A stretch of 64,000 nucleotides of DNA from positions 1-64,000 of the forward strand of contig JAUQWW010000014.1 of assembly GCA_030834965.1 (NCBI GenBank), written 5' to 3'. The stretch is from Gallionellaceae bacterium. GTDB lineage: Bacteria; Pseudomonadota; Gammaproteobacteria; Burkholderiales; Gallionellaceae. The translations under genes were made by a program, and so were the position numbers. Positions within the stretch are counted from its first letter, which is position 1; every line of letters starts with the position of its first letter. Positions 1-11,563 of the stretch are shown piece after piece. The notes under the pieces were generated by a model that ran no database searches, was not told where the DNA came from, and saw nothing but the letters and a program-made list of their open reading frames with translations.

Positions 1-137
1 CAGGATTGGCACCGAAGGCGGTGGTGGGAGCGGTGATGCGCAAAATGGCGCATCTTATTTACGGTGTGATCAAATCCGGGCAGCCGTTTGATGCAAATTT
101 CCCAGGGCTCAAGATTGACTTGCAAGACGGTATCTGA
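1..137 (+). mobile_element. IS110-family transposase, C-terminal end (cut by window edge)
   Basis: The first 44 codons are open in frame 3 and end in TGA at 135-137. The reading includes GAVMRKMAHLIYGVIKSG followed by QPFDAN, the usual tail of IS110/IS116/IS902 transposases (DEDD-type recombinases that insert through a circular intermediate). Only the 3' end is in the window. The element matters because the next open frame starts immediately after its stop with no start codon or ribosome site of its own, so the insertion appears to have cut an older gene. IS110 elements usually lack long terminal inverted repeats, so the exact right end cannot be read; it should lie within a few bases of 138. 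Confidence 0.8.
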
Positions 138-446
138 CCCCCTTCGTTTCAAGACATTGTTGACGCGCGCCTGAGTTATCCTGATCATGTGCTGAAAACA
201 TCTCTAGGATTTGGTCCAGGTATGGTCGATCAGGTGTCGTTTAACCCTGATGCGATTAGAGGTCGAGAGCAGTTACTGATAGACTCAAATGGGGGTGCTC
301 GAAGTCAAGGTGGGACAAGTGCAAATATACTTCAGTCGATCGGAAATCTAAATATCTTTGGGCAAGACTATATAAATGCCGCCAGAAGGGAATTTCCATA
401 CCAGCTACCTGATAATTCTCCAGCCCGATTTAAGATGTGGCAATAG
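138..446 (+). pseudogene. Beheaded polymorphic-toxin-like C-terminal domain
   Basis: An open frame runs from directly after the IS110 stop to TAG at 444-446, about 102 codons. The only candidate start is a GTG at 189, which has no ribosome site. The residues upstream of that GTG read smoothly (SFQDIVDARLSYPDH), so this is the 3' part of a longer gene. It contains GREQLLIDSNGGARSQGG, then TSAN and a C-terminal REF...NSPARFKMW. From memory this GGxRSxGGTS arrangement resembles variable C-terminal domains of Rhs/contact-dependent toxins; I cannot verify it. An intact small gene follows 8 bases later, in the position of an immunity gene. Likely non-functional, since the N-terminal delivery portion is missing here. 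Confidence 0.55.
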
Positions 447-454
447 GATTCAGA

Positions 455-901
455 ATGAAAAAAGAATTGATTGATAAGGAATACGACGCATTTAAGCGTT
501 TCGTGTCATGGGCTTGCGAAAATGGTGCTCGTCCTATTGATGCTCTTCCAGAAAGTCATCCGATTCGCATCCTTGAACAAGCGGAGGGCATTGCTCCTCA
601 TTCTGCTTTAAAAAAGGGCTTGCGAGAGGCTATCAATGACATCATAGAAAAGTTCTCTGCTTGGCCTGAAGAAAGAGTTAAGGCTGCAGATGAAGATTTG
701 AAGCAGCTCGGTGGTCCTACACTGACTGAAATGAGAATGCTATTTGCTCTCGACCTAAAGCGCATTGAGAATCGCGGGAAAATCGAAACTGAAGAGGAGT
801 GTTTCCTTGTACGAAATGCATTGGAAATGCCAATGATTCAAGCGAGCCATAAGCGCGTAGAAAAATTTCGTGAAATGCTTTATGAATATGAGTTTGGCTA
901 A
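455..901 (+). CDS. Hypothetical protein, candidate immunity protein
   Basis: 148 residues, no signal peptide or membrane segment, charged and predicted largely helical, so cytoplasmic. I chose the ATG at 455 over the in-frame GTG at 437 because AGGA at 446-449 sits at good spacing before it and the GTG lies inside the previous frame. No family recognised. The case for immunity is positional: it starts 8 bases after the stop of a toxin-like C-terminal domain, in the same orientation, as immunity genes of polymorphic toxins do. A lone immunity gene beside a decapitated toxin is a common orphan arrangement. Its G+C content looks lower than that of the core genes further on, consistent with acquisition by transfer. 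Confidence 0.6.
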   Translation: MKKELIDKEYDAFKRFVSWACENGARPIDALPESHPIRILEQAEGIAPHSALKKGLREAINDIIEKFSAWPEERVKAADEDLKQLGGPTLTEMRMLFALDLKRIENRGKIETEEECFLVRNALEMPMIQASHKRVEKFREMLYEYEFG

Positions 902-981
902 GGGAGCTATTTCGTCTAATCCGAGTTAAAGGCGAGTTAAAGTGCCATTGGTGTCGGAGTCGAATTAATTTCACCCCCACG

Positions 982-1248
982 TCAGTGGCTATGCAGCTTC
1001 TCTTTCAGCCACACCTTGATCAGCGACTGATACGGCACATCGCGCGCATTGGCGGCGGCTTTGATGGAATCCAGCATGTGCTGGGGCAGGCGCAGCGAGA
1101 TGGTCTTGGTCGTGGGCTTCAGGTTCGGCAGCACGGTTCGTTTGGCTTTCGTCCAGTCCACATGGTCGGCGGAGTCGTGCTTTTCCCAGAATGCGCGTTC
1201 TTCGGCTCCGCTGGTGAACTTGGGGATTTGTTTAAGTGGTTTGCTCAT
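982..1248 (-). CDS. BrnA/CopG-type antitoxin
   Basis: 88 residues. The middle carries FWEKHDSADHVDWTKA and the C-terminus TKTISLRLPQHMLDSIK followed by ANARDVPYQSLIKVWL, the hallmark of the CopG-like BrnA antitoxin family (ribbon-helix-helix; dimerises, binds its own promoter and neutralises the BrnT RNase). AAGGAG lies about 10 bases upstream of the ATG. The normal partner BrnT should be the gene just upstream. Here only its last 27 codons survive (1232-1315), overlapping this start, and a nucleotidyltransferase takes its place. The antitoxin itself looks complete. It may now act as an orphan repressor or pair with the nucleotidyltransferase; the latter is inference. Confidence 0.8.
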   Translation of the reverse strand: MSKPLKQIPKFTSGAEERAFWEKHDSADHVDWTKAKRTVLPNLKPTTKTISLRLPQHMLDSIKAAANARDVPYQSLIKVWLKEKLHSH

Positions 1249-1315
1249 AAATCTTTCGCTCCTTCTTGTGCATGTCTCTGGCCGAAATCACGCGTATCTT
1301 ACGAATTTTCCTCAT
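1232..1315 (-). pseudogene. brnT toxin stub, last 27 codons
   Basis: Too short for normal gene calling. Read on the minus strand from ATG at 1315 to TAA at 1232, it encodes RKIRKIRVISARDMHKKER and ends IYEQTT. The RVISAR...KKER...YE pattern is the conserved C-terminus of the BrnT toxin (RelE-like fold ribonuclease), where the Arg-rich end contributes to RNA binding. The rest of the toxin is absent: upstream sequence in this frame is the 3' end of the nucleotidyltransferase gene. It overlaps the nucleotidyltransferase end by 17 bases and the antitoxin start by 17 bases. It also contains the antitoxin's Shine-Dalgarno, which would explain its retention. Either a pseudogene or a translational-coupling bridge. 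Confidence 0.75.
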
Positions 1316-1799
1316 CTGGCTGATGTTCACTCAGTATCTTCAGCGCGCGTTCCAAAACGATCCGGTCTGCTACGTCTTTGTCCCGCATGGTCTGTTTGGT
1401 GCGCAACAAGCCTTCCAGATTGATCGTGCGAATGGGCAAGCCGTCCAAGTCAATGGTCTCTGCATATTGCTTCAGTGTTTCGTAGGTTTCGCCACAAGCA
1501 TTAAGCATGATATCCACAACGAAATCATCTGACACTCGGATATTTTCACCCTCCTCAAACCATGCTGGATCGATATCCTTGGCGGCTTGATCCGGCAGCA
1601 CCATCAGCGCGCTTTTGGTGCGTTCCCCGGCGACCCGGGTTGCAGGGACAAGCACATCGATATCCGTTGTGGCGCGATGGTAACCATGCATGAATAATGC
1701 ATAGCCGCCGATCAGAAGGTAGTCCGCACCATGCTGCTCCAGGGAGCGAATCAGGGTTTTGAGATCTTCCAGCGTCGCTGGACGGCTGAAATCTTCCAT
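1299..1799 (-). CDS. MNT-like nucleotidyltransferase (toxin-antitoxin associated)
   Basis: 166 residues. The nucleotidyltransferase signature is clear: GG at 31-32 followed after about a dozen residues by TDIDV at 45-49, then a third acidic position near FVVDIML. Such minimal nucleotidyltransferases (MNT, AbiEii and relatives) transfer nucleotides to protein or tRNA and often belong to toxin-antitoxin or phage-defence modules. The ATG at 1799 overlaps the stop of the upstream 75-codon gene (TAATG), so the two are translationally coupled. An in-frame extension upstream to 1844 lies inside that gene and is not used. The downstream end runs directly into the brnT remnant, so this gene appears to have replaced most of brnT. 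Confidence 0.75.
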   Translation of the reverse strand: MEDFSRPATLEDLKTLIRSLEQHGADYLLIGGYALFMHGYHRATTDIDVLVPATRVAGERTKSALMVLPDQAAKDIDPAWFEEGENIRVSDDFVVDIMLNACGETYETLKQYAETIDLDGLPIRTINLEGLLRTKQTMRDKDVADRIVLERALKILSEHQPDEENS

Positions 1800-2026
1800 T
1801 ACTTGCGCTCGGAAGCAATCAGAGCCATGCCCTCGGCCAAACATTGCTGCTGATGCTGGTTGGCGGCCTCATGAGTCTTGAATCGGAATACGCCTTTAGG
1901 AATGAAAGTCGTAGAGCCAGTGGGGAGGCGGTGAATTTCCTCGTTGAAGCGAGCGCCCTCCATCAGCAACTCCGCGGATGCGGAAAAAGTGATGGGACGT
2001 TCCTTGCGATGACCAACAGTACGCAT
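1799..2026 (-). CDS. Small conserved hypothetical protein, first gene of the nucleotidyltransferase operon
   Basis: 75 residues, basic, soluble, no signal peptide. It contains a GVFRFKTHEAANQHQQQCLA stretch that resembles a short C-terminal segment seen in small proteins encoded next to nucleotidyltransferases (recollection, not checked). Its stop overlaps the next start as TAATG, the tight coupling expected of partner proteins in a toxin-antitoxin pair. A promoter with 17-base spacing lies 38-67 bases upstream, so this is the promoter-proximal gene of a 75-aa / nucleotidyltransferase / brnT stub / brnA operon. Function not known; an antitoxin or adaptor for the nucleotidyltransferase is plausible. 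Confidence 0.6.
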   Translation of the reverse strand: MRTVGHRKERPITFSASAELLMEGARFNEEIHRLPTGSTTFIPKGVFRFKTHEAANQHQQQCLAEGMALIASERK

Positions 2027-2063
2027 TGTCGTTCAGGCTGTTTGCACGGGATTATGTGCTGCC

Positions 2064-2092
2064 AGTATAGCGTCTGGAGTTATCGAAGCCAA
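2064..2092 (-). promoter_or_regulatory. Predicted sigma-70 promoter of the toxin-antitoxin-like operon
   Basis: Read on the minus strand, TTGGCT (2092-2087) and TATACT (2069-2064) are separated by exactly 17 bases. The start codon at 2026 lies about 38 bases after the -10 box. BrnA-type antitoxins repress their own promoter, so an operator would be expected to overlap here; I see no obvious inverted repeat. Confidence 0.45.
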
Positions 2093-2154
2093 TCCGGGTT
2101 CCCGCGTGGCAATTTGTCGCCGGTATTTTCACATTCAATTTTCGACGCGCCGAC

Positions 2155-2460
2155 TCAGTCATCCTTTTTTAGCCCCCCATCCGGCGCAACCTGGTAGTGG
2201 CCGATTTCGGTTTTACTTCCCTGGATGTGGCGGTTGACGGTGAGCCGGGTGCCGGTCGAATCGAACAGGATTTCGTAATATTGGTAGTTCTTGAACACTT
2301 CCTCGATGTTCAGCGCCTGACCGGGGTTCCAGGGTTTCAGCGCGGGGTCGAAGCGCTCGATGTAATATGTCGCGCCGGGTTCGAAGTTACCCGCCCAAGC
2401 GTGGCTGGTAAGCATTAGCGCAGCCAGCAGCGATGCCATAAAGGTTCGCATCCAGATCAT
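2155..2460 (-). CDS. Small exported hypothetical protein
   Basis: 101 residues. Residues 1-24 form a signal peptide (MIWMRTFMASLLAALMLTSH, then AWA-G cleavage), so the mature protein of about 77 residues is periplasmic. The mature part is rich in Tyr and charged residues (ATYYIERFDP, NYQYYEILFD), with no recognisable domain and no cysteine. A second Met at codon 4 could also start it. It stands alone, running in the same direction as the upstream glycine-zipper gene with a 101-base gap. Function unknown. Confidence 0.6.
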   Translation of the reverse strand: MIWMRTFMASLLAALMLTSHAWAGNFEPGATYYIERFDPALKPWNPGQALNIEEVFKNYQYYEILFDSTGTRLTVNRHIQGSKTEIGHYQVAPDGGLKKDD

Positions 2461-2561
2461 CTACCAAAGGTATTTTGTTCGATGAGCGCAAGTGCGGCGG
2501 CACGCTAGTCCGGCCTTGGGGCAAATATCGAAGCGCTTCGCGCCAAGGCCAGCCGAAGCTA

Positions 2562-3152
2562 TCACCGCCGAACAACGCTGCCGTTATGAGCCTTGACTGC
2601 GGTGCCCTCGCTAAAGCCGGGATCTTTGCTGAAGGTAAATGTTTTTTCTTCTCCGCTGTCGAAACGCACGGCAACTTTCCATTTCTTGACGGTCTTGAGT
2701 TTTCCCTCCACCTTGTGGCCCGCATACGCGCCGCCCGCCGCGCCCGCGATGGTGGCGATGTCCTGGCCGGTACCCTTGCCGACCTGATGGCCCAGCACGG
2801 CACCCGCCACGCCGCCGGCGATCATGCCGACGGGGCCGCCCTTGCCTTCCTGCTCCATCATCCTCACCGACAGCACCTTGCCGCACTCGGGGCAGCCGCC
2901 GGCGGCTGTGGCGTTGTCTTTCTCAGTCTTGGCCTTGGCCAGCGCCTTTTCGTGTTCGGTCTTGGCGTCGCGCAGGCACTGCATGCGGGCGCTGGAGGAT
3001 GATTCGTCGGCGCAGATTTTCTTGTCGTCGGCATAGCGGGTGTCGGCGGCTTTCTTCGCCGCGTCATAGCGGGTCTTGGGGGTTTCTTCGGCGGCGATGG
3101 CAGAGGTGGTCAGGAAGGCGGCCGCGAACAGCAGGGCAAACTGGTTTTTCAT
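2562..3152 (-). CDS. Glycine-zipper (2TM) envelope protein
   Basis: 196 residues from the ATG at 3152, chosen because a signal peptide (MKNQFALLFAAAFLTTSAIA) starts there; the open frame extends further upstream but through a repeat. After the signal peptide comes a Lys/Ala-rich helical region of about 60 residues with two cysteines (KKICAD, MQCLRD), then a CPECG pair. It is followed by a Gly/Ala-rich double helix, GGPVGMIAGGVAGAVLGHQV and AGAAGGAYAGHKVEG, the glycine-zipper 2TM motif of SlyB-type proteins. It closes with a basic domain, KTVKKWKVAVRFDSGEE. Such proteins sit in or at the outer membrane and are often stress-induced. The zinc-ribbon-like CPECG in an exported protein is unusual. 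Confidence 0.7.
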   Translation of the reverse strand: MKNQFALLFAAAFLTTSAIAAEETPKTRYDAAKKAADTRYADDKKICADESSSSARMQCLRDAKTEHEKALAKAKTEKDNATAAGGCPECGKVLSVRMMEQEGKGGPVGMIAGGVAGAVLGHQVGKGTGQDIATIAGAAGGAYAGHKVEGKLKTVKKWKVAVRFDSGEEKTFTFSKDPGFSEGTAVKAHNGSVVRR

Positions 3153-3246
3153 TTTTTCTCTCATCGAATGACATACGGGAGGAAAAGTATGGACCAAATT
3201 GCGGGGAAATTCCATTGGCAATTTGCTGATTTTCCTTCTTCGCGCG

Positions 3247-3285
3247 CCCTCTCCCCAACCCTTCTCCCGCAAGCGTGAGAGGGTG
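3247..3285. repeat. GAGGG-type palindromic repeat, copy 1
   Basis: The pattern CCCTCTCCCC...CTTCTCCCGC followed by AAGCGTGAGAGGGTG forms an imperfect hairpin. It is the first of at least seven related intergenic elements in this window (29821, 44298, 48695, 50424, 51912, 55429), sharing CCCTCTCCC/GGGAGAGGG arms. It lies between two divergently transcribed genes, upstream of the ABC exporter operon. Confidence 0.65.
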
Positions 3286-3376
3286 AAACGGTTTGGTGCT
3301 TTGCACCTTTTCGCGGCGTATGATGATCAGTCAGGGGAAGCGTCATTGATCAACGCCGCACACAGGCAGGCCGCAC

Positions 3377-4110
<734 letters not shown>

Positions 4111-4114
<4 letters not shown>

Positions 4115-6474
4115 GCGCGCTCGACCGCAAGCTGTGGCGCGACCTGTGGCAGATGAAGAGCCAGGCGCTGGCCATCGCGCTGGTGGTGATGTGCGGCGTG
4201 GGCACCTACATCATGTTCCTCACCACGCTGGATGCGCTGCTTGCGACGCAGGACAGCTATTACCGCAAGTACCGCTTCGCCGATGTGTTCGTCACGCTGA
4301 AGCGCGCGCCGGAGCCGCTGCGCCAGCGCGTGCAGGCGATCGAAGGCGTGGATCAGGTGGAGACGCGAGTGATGGCGCAGGTGCGTCTCGACATACCCGA
4401 TTTTCCCGAGCCAGTGACGGCGATGATGGTGTCGTTATCCGACAGCGGCAGCCACGGACTGAATGCGCTGCATCTGCGCGAAGGGCGGCTGCCCTCGCCG
4501 GGACGGCCGGATGAAGTGGTGGTGAGCACGCCGTTTGCGCAGGCGCACAAGCTGCACACGGGCGAGCGCTTTTACGCCATCCTCAATGGCCGGCACCAGG
4601 CGCTGACCATGGTGGGGACGGCGCTGTCGCCGGAATTCATCCAGCAGATGCGCCCCGGCTCGGCCTTTCCCGATTACAAGCGTTACGGCGTGATGTGGAT
4701 GGGACGCCGTGCGCTCGGCCAGGCCTACGACTTGCAGGGCGCGTTCAACGATCTGGCGCTAAGCCTGCGCCCGGGTGCCGATGCTGAACATGTGATCGAC
4801 AGTGTCGATGAACTGCTCAGGCCGTATGGGGGACTAGGGGCCTATACGCGCGAGGACCAGCGCTCGCACCGTTTCCTGAGCCAGGAACTGCAGCAGCTCG
4901 GCACGCTGGCGAGCCTGTTCCCCGGCATGTTCATGGGCATCGCCGCGTTTCTGCTCAACGTGGTGATCGGGCGGCTGGTGGCGATGCAGCGCGAGCAGAT
5001 TGCGACGCTCAAGGCATTTGGCTATAGCAATCTCGCGGTGCTGTGGCATTACCTCAAGATGGTTTCGATGATCGTGCTGGCAGGCGTCGTCAGCGGCACC
5101 GCACTGGGAGTGTGGCTGGGCAAGGCGCTCTCCGGCATCTACACGGAGTTTTATCATTTCCCGTATCTCATCTTCAGCCTGCATGCCGACACGGTGGTGG
5201 TGGCCGCGCTGGCCAGCCTGCTGGCAGCCGGGGCGGGGACGGTGTTTGCGGTATGGCGCGCCGCCACGCTGCGCCCGGCCGAGGGGATGCGCCCCGAGCC
5301 GCCCGCGCGCTACCGCGAGACCTGGGTGGAGAAACTCGGCCTCAAGCGCTGGCTGTCGCAGCCGGCGCGCATGATCATCCGCCACATCCAGCGCCGCGCG
5401 CTGAAATCCATGCTCACGCTGCTGGGCATCGCGATGGCATGCGGCATCATCCTTACCGGCCTGTTCCAGCGCGACACGGTCAGCTACATGGTGAATATCC
5501 AGTTCGGCATGGCCCAGCGCGAGGATCTCTCGGTGACCTTCACCGACCCCACCGCCTACCGGGCCCGTTTCGACCTGCTCGGCCTGCCGGGGGTGCAACA
5601 TGTTGAGGTATTCCGCGCGGTGCCGGTGCGTCTGCGCAATGGTCATCGCAGCTATCGCACCGCGATACGCGGCGTCGAGTCGGGCGGCGACATCCAGCGC
5701 TTGCTCGATGCCGATCTGCGGCCGGTGGCGCTGCCGCCCGACGGCATTTTGCTCACCGACTATCTCGCCACGCTGCTCGGCCTGCACGTCGGCGACCGCG
5801 TGGTGGTGGAGGTGCTGGAAGGCAATCGCCCGGTGCGCGAGGCCACCGTGGCCGGAGTGGTTCGGGAGTATCTGGGGGTGTCGGGCTACATGGATCTCGC
5901 CGCGCTGAATCACTTCATGCGCGAAGGGCCGACGCTCTCCGGCGCCTATCTCAGCGTGGACAGCGCGCAGCTGCAGGACATCTACGCGCGGCTCAAGGAT
6001 ATGCCGCGCGTCGGCGGAGTGGCCGAGCGCGTGCAGGAGATCCGCAATTTCAATCGCGTGATGCAGGAGACCATGCTGTTCTTCACCTATGTCGCCACGG
6101 TGTTCGCCGTGATCATCGCATTTGGCGTGATCTATAACAGCGCGCGCATCGCGCTCACCGAACGCGGGCACGAGCTTGCCAGCCTGCGCGTGCTCGGTTT
6201 CACGCGCGCCGAGATCGCGTATATCCTGCTCGGCGAGCTGGGCATTCTCACCTTGTTTGCGATCCCGCTCGGCCTCAAGCTGGGGGAGTGGATGTGTTAT
6301 TACATTGCGCATACCATGCAGAATGATTTGTTTCGCGTGCCGGTGGTGCTGGTGCCGCAGACCTATGCCTTCGCCGCTACAGTGGTGCTGGTTTCCGCGA
6401 TACTATCGGGTCTGGCGGTGCGCCGCCGGCTGGACCAACTCGATCTCATTGGCGTGCTGAAGACAGCGGAGTAA
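4111..6474 (+). CDS. ABC exporter permease, FtsX-type, two-domain
   Basis: 787 residues from the GTG at 4111, which overlaps the ATPase stop; upstream open frame belongs to the shadow of the ATPase gene. N-terminal TM ([19 protein letters not shown]), a periplasmic domain of about 230 residues, then an FtsX core with TMs near [16 protein letters not shown] and [18 protein letters not shown]. The whole pattern recurs: TM at [19 protein letters not shown], a second periplasmic domain, and a second FtsX core ([20 protein letters not shown]). A duplicated FtsX module in one chain means one polypeptide may supply both halves of the transporter. It works with the ATPase upstream and the adaptor downstream. 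Confidence 0.88.
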
Positions 6475-6477
6475 AAG

Positions 6478-7680
6478 ATGGAGCTGAAAAGCAAAGTGCT
6501 ATGGCGTCGCCGCCTCTTCCTGGCCGTGATCGCCGCCCTTGTCGTATGGGGGCTGTTCGTGGGATTCCGTCCGCAGCCGGTCGAGGCGGACCTCGGCACC
6601 GCGAGTCGCGCGCCGCTGCGCGTCAGTGTCGAGCAGGAGGGGCGCACACGTGTGGTTGACCGCTACGTGGTCACCGCCCCGGTAGCTGGCTACGCACGGC
6701 GCATCCAACTCGATGTGGGTGATGCGGTCGAGCGTGGCGCGACCCTGGCCGAGCTTGAGCCGCAGCGCGCCGAGGTGCTGGATGTGCGCCGTCGCGCCGA
6801 GGCCGAAGCGCGCATCGCCGCTGCCGAGTCCAATGTCAGCGCCGCTGAGCAGCGCGCCAATGCCGCCACAAGTAATGCCAGCCTGGCGCAAAAGGAGCTT
6901 GAGCGCACGCGCGCACTGCGCCGCGCAGGGCATGTTTCCGCAGCTGCCGAAGATCGGGCAAGCAGCGATGCCGAACGCAGCGCAGCGGAACTGCGCTCGG
7001 CGCAATTCGCCATCGCCACCGCGCGCCACGAACTCGAAGCCGCGCGCACTGCGCTGCAATATGCCGCCAGCGGCAGCGGCGCCGAACCGGTGGCCGTGCG
7101 CTCTCCCGTGGCCGGGCGTGTGCTCAGGATTCCGCACAAGAGCGAAGGCACGGTCGCGTCCGGCCAGCCGCTGATCGAGATCGGCGATCCGCGCGCGCTG
7201 GAGGTCGAAGTGGACGTGCTGTCAGCCGATGCCGTGCGCATCCATCCCGGCACACGCGTAGTGTTCGAACGCTGGGGTGGCGAGGGCGCGCTTGAGGGTG
7301 CGGTGCGCGTGATTGAGCCTGCGGGATTCACCAAGGTTTCCGCGCTCGGCGTGGAAGAACAGCGCGTCTGGGTCATCGTCTCTTTTACCTCGCCCGCCGC
7401 GCAATGGCAGCGCCTCGGCGACGGCTACCGTGTCGAAGCGAGCTTCATCCTGTGGGAAGCGAACGATGTCTTGCAGATCCCCGCCAGCGCTTTGTTCCGC
7501 GACGGCAACGATTGGGCCGTATTCGCCGTTGCACAAGGCAAAGCCGTCAAGCGCCGCGTGGAAATCGGACAGCGCAACGGCCTCAGCGCGCAGCTTATCT
7601 CCGGAATCAATGCGGGTGAACGGGTGATCGTGCATCCGGATGATCGGGTGCATGAGGGGGTAAGAGTGGTGTCGAGGTAA
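6478..7680 (+). CDS. HlyD/RND-type periplasmic adaptor of the ABC exporter
   Basis: 400 residues. One N-terminal TM (RLFLAVIAALVVWGLFVGF) anchors it to the inner membrane. Then a lipoyl/barrel-sandwich half (RYVVTAPVAGYARRIQLDVG), a long Ala/Glu/Arg-rich coiled coil around residues 95-195 (EARIAAAESNVSAAEQRANA), the second lipoyl half (VRSPVAGRVLRIPHKSEGTV), and a beta-barrel plus membrane-proximal domain. This is the order of membrane fusion proteins that bridge inner-membrane pumps to a TolC-like channel. It begins three bases after the permease stop, so the three genes are one operon. A bidirectional terminator hairpin follows. Confidence 0.88.
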   Translation: MELKSKVLWRRRLFLAVIAALVVWGLFVGFRPQPVEADLGTASRAPLRVSVEQEGRTRVVDRYVVTAPVAGYARRIQLDVGDAVERGATLAELEPQRAEVLDVRRRAEAEARIAAAESNVSAAEQRANAATSNASLAQKELERTRALRRAGHVSAAAEDRASSDAERSAAELRSAQFAIATARHELEAARTALQYAASGSGAEPVAVRSPVAGRVLRIPHKSEGTVASGQPLIEIGDPRALEVEVDVLSADAVRIHPGTRVVFERWGGEGALEGAVRVIEPAGFTKVSALGVEEQRVWVIVSFTSPAAQWQRLGDGYRVEASFILWEANDVLQIPASALFRDGNDWAVFAVAQGKAVKRRVEIGQRNGLSAQLISGINAGERVIVHPDDRVHEGVRVVSR

Positions 7681-7683
7681 AAA

Positions 7684-7717
7684 AACGGGGAACCAGGACA
7701 TTGCCCGGCTCCCCGTT
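7684..7717. terminator. Bidirectional terminator between exporter operon and cbbP
   Basis: AACGGGGA (7684-7691) pairs with TCCCCGTT (7710-7717), with flanking A and T residues on either side. It sits between the convergent adaptor gene (+) and phosphoribulokinase gene (-), and can serve both. Confidence 0.7.
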
Positions 7718-7737
7718 ATTGCAGCTGCAAAAGCCTA

Positions 7738-8625
7738 CTACTTGTTTCTGTTTTCGATCATGTCGTGCATGATCGGTGTGAGGATCAGTTCCAGCGCCAG
7801 GTTCATCTTGCCGCCGGGCACCACGATGGTGTTCGGGCGAGACATGAAAGAATTGTGGATCATGCTGAGGTAGTAGGGGAAATCCACTCCGCGCGGATTA
7901 CGGAAGCGGACCACCACGAAACTTTCGTCCGGGGTCGGGATGTCGCGCGCGATGAACGGATTGGAAGTATCCACCGTGGACACGCGCTGAAAGTTGATGT
8001 CGGTGCGTGAAAACTGCGGCGTCAGGTAGTTGATGTAATCCGGCATGCGGCGCAGGATGGTGTCCACGGTCGCTTCGGCGGAATAGCCGCGCTCGGACTG
8101 GTCGCGGTGGATTTTCTGTATCCACTCCAGATTCACGATAGGCACCACGCCGATGCTCAGGTCAACGTGCTTGGCTGCATTCACGGTGTCGGTCTTCACC
8201 ATGCCATGCAGGCCTTCATAAAACAGCAGGTCAGATCCTGTGGGAATGTCTTCCCAGGGGGTAAATTGACCCGGGCTCAGGTTGGTGCCCAGGCGTGCAT
8301 TAAGCTCTTTCGCTTCCGCATCGCTGTGAATGTAAAAGCGGCGCTTGCACGTGCCGGTTTCACCGTAGGTCTTGAAGGTTTCTTCGATCTTGTCGAAGTG
8401 ATTGGCCTCCGGGCCGAAGTGGCTGAACGAATGGTTGCCCTTCTTGGCTGCTTCGGCCACGGCCGCACGGAATGCCATTCGATCCAGGCTATGCATGCTG
8501 TCACCCTCAACCACGGCGGCAGTGATGTGTTCACGGCGGAAAATGTTCTCAAAAGCGCGCTTGACGGTTGTAGTACCTGCGCCGGACGAACCGGTCACGG
8601 CAATGACGGGGTGTTTGCGGGACAT
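7738..8625 (-). CDS. cbbP: Phosphoribulokinase (Calvin cycle)
   Basis: 295 residues, the full length of the proteobacterial class I enzyme. It phosphorylates ribulose 5-phosphate with ATP to give ribulose 1,5-bisphosphate, the acceptor for RuBisCO, in the cytoplasm. Walker A is GSSGAGTT at 12-19. The VVEGDSMH...R motif and HFGPEANHFD region line the sugar-phosphate site, and DLLFYEGLHG carries the conserved EGLH. An exact Calvin-type enzyme indicates autotrophic carbon fixation. It stands alone: no RuBisCO, cbbR or other cbb genes lie beside it, which is common in Gallionella-like and nitrifier genomes. It is divergent from leuS with about 200 bases between. Confidence 0.95.
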   Translation of the reverse strand: MSRKHPVIAVTGSSGAGTTTVKRAFENIFRREHITAAVVEGDSMHSLDRMAFRAAVAEAAKKGNHSFSHFGPEANHFDKIEETFKTYGETGTCKRRFYIHSDAEAKELNARLGTNLSPGQFTPWEDIPTGSDLLFYEGLHGMVKTDTVNAAKHVDLSIGVVPIVNLEWIQKIHRDQSERGYSAEATVDTILRRMPDYINYLTPQFSRTDINFQRVSTVDTSNPFIARDIPTPDESFVVVRFRNPRGVDFPYYLSMIHNSFMSRPNTIVVPGGKMNLALELILTPIMHDMIENRNK

Positions 8626-8766
8626 AGTTAGACTCTCCTGAAAGGATTTAATAAAATTTTTTGGACGGCAATTCTAGCAGAATGCATTCCCGCGGGCTAA
8701 CGTTGTTTTTACTGGCTTATTCCGTGCTGCATTTATGGCAGGGGCAAACGGCGGGTTGATCTTCAA

Positions 8767-11544
<2,778 letters not shown>

Positions 11545-11563
11545 TTAAAGGCACGTCCAAAGA

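Noticed and set aside
4834-6312. 492-codon open frame on the minus strand opposite the FtsX-type permease
   Set aside because: High-GC third-position shadow: no start context, His/Arg-rich composition, and the plus strand carries a clear permease.
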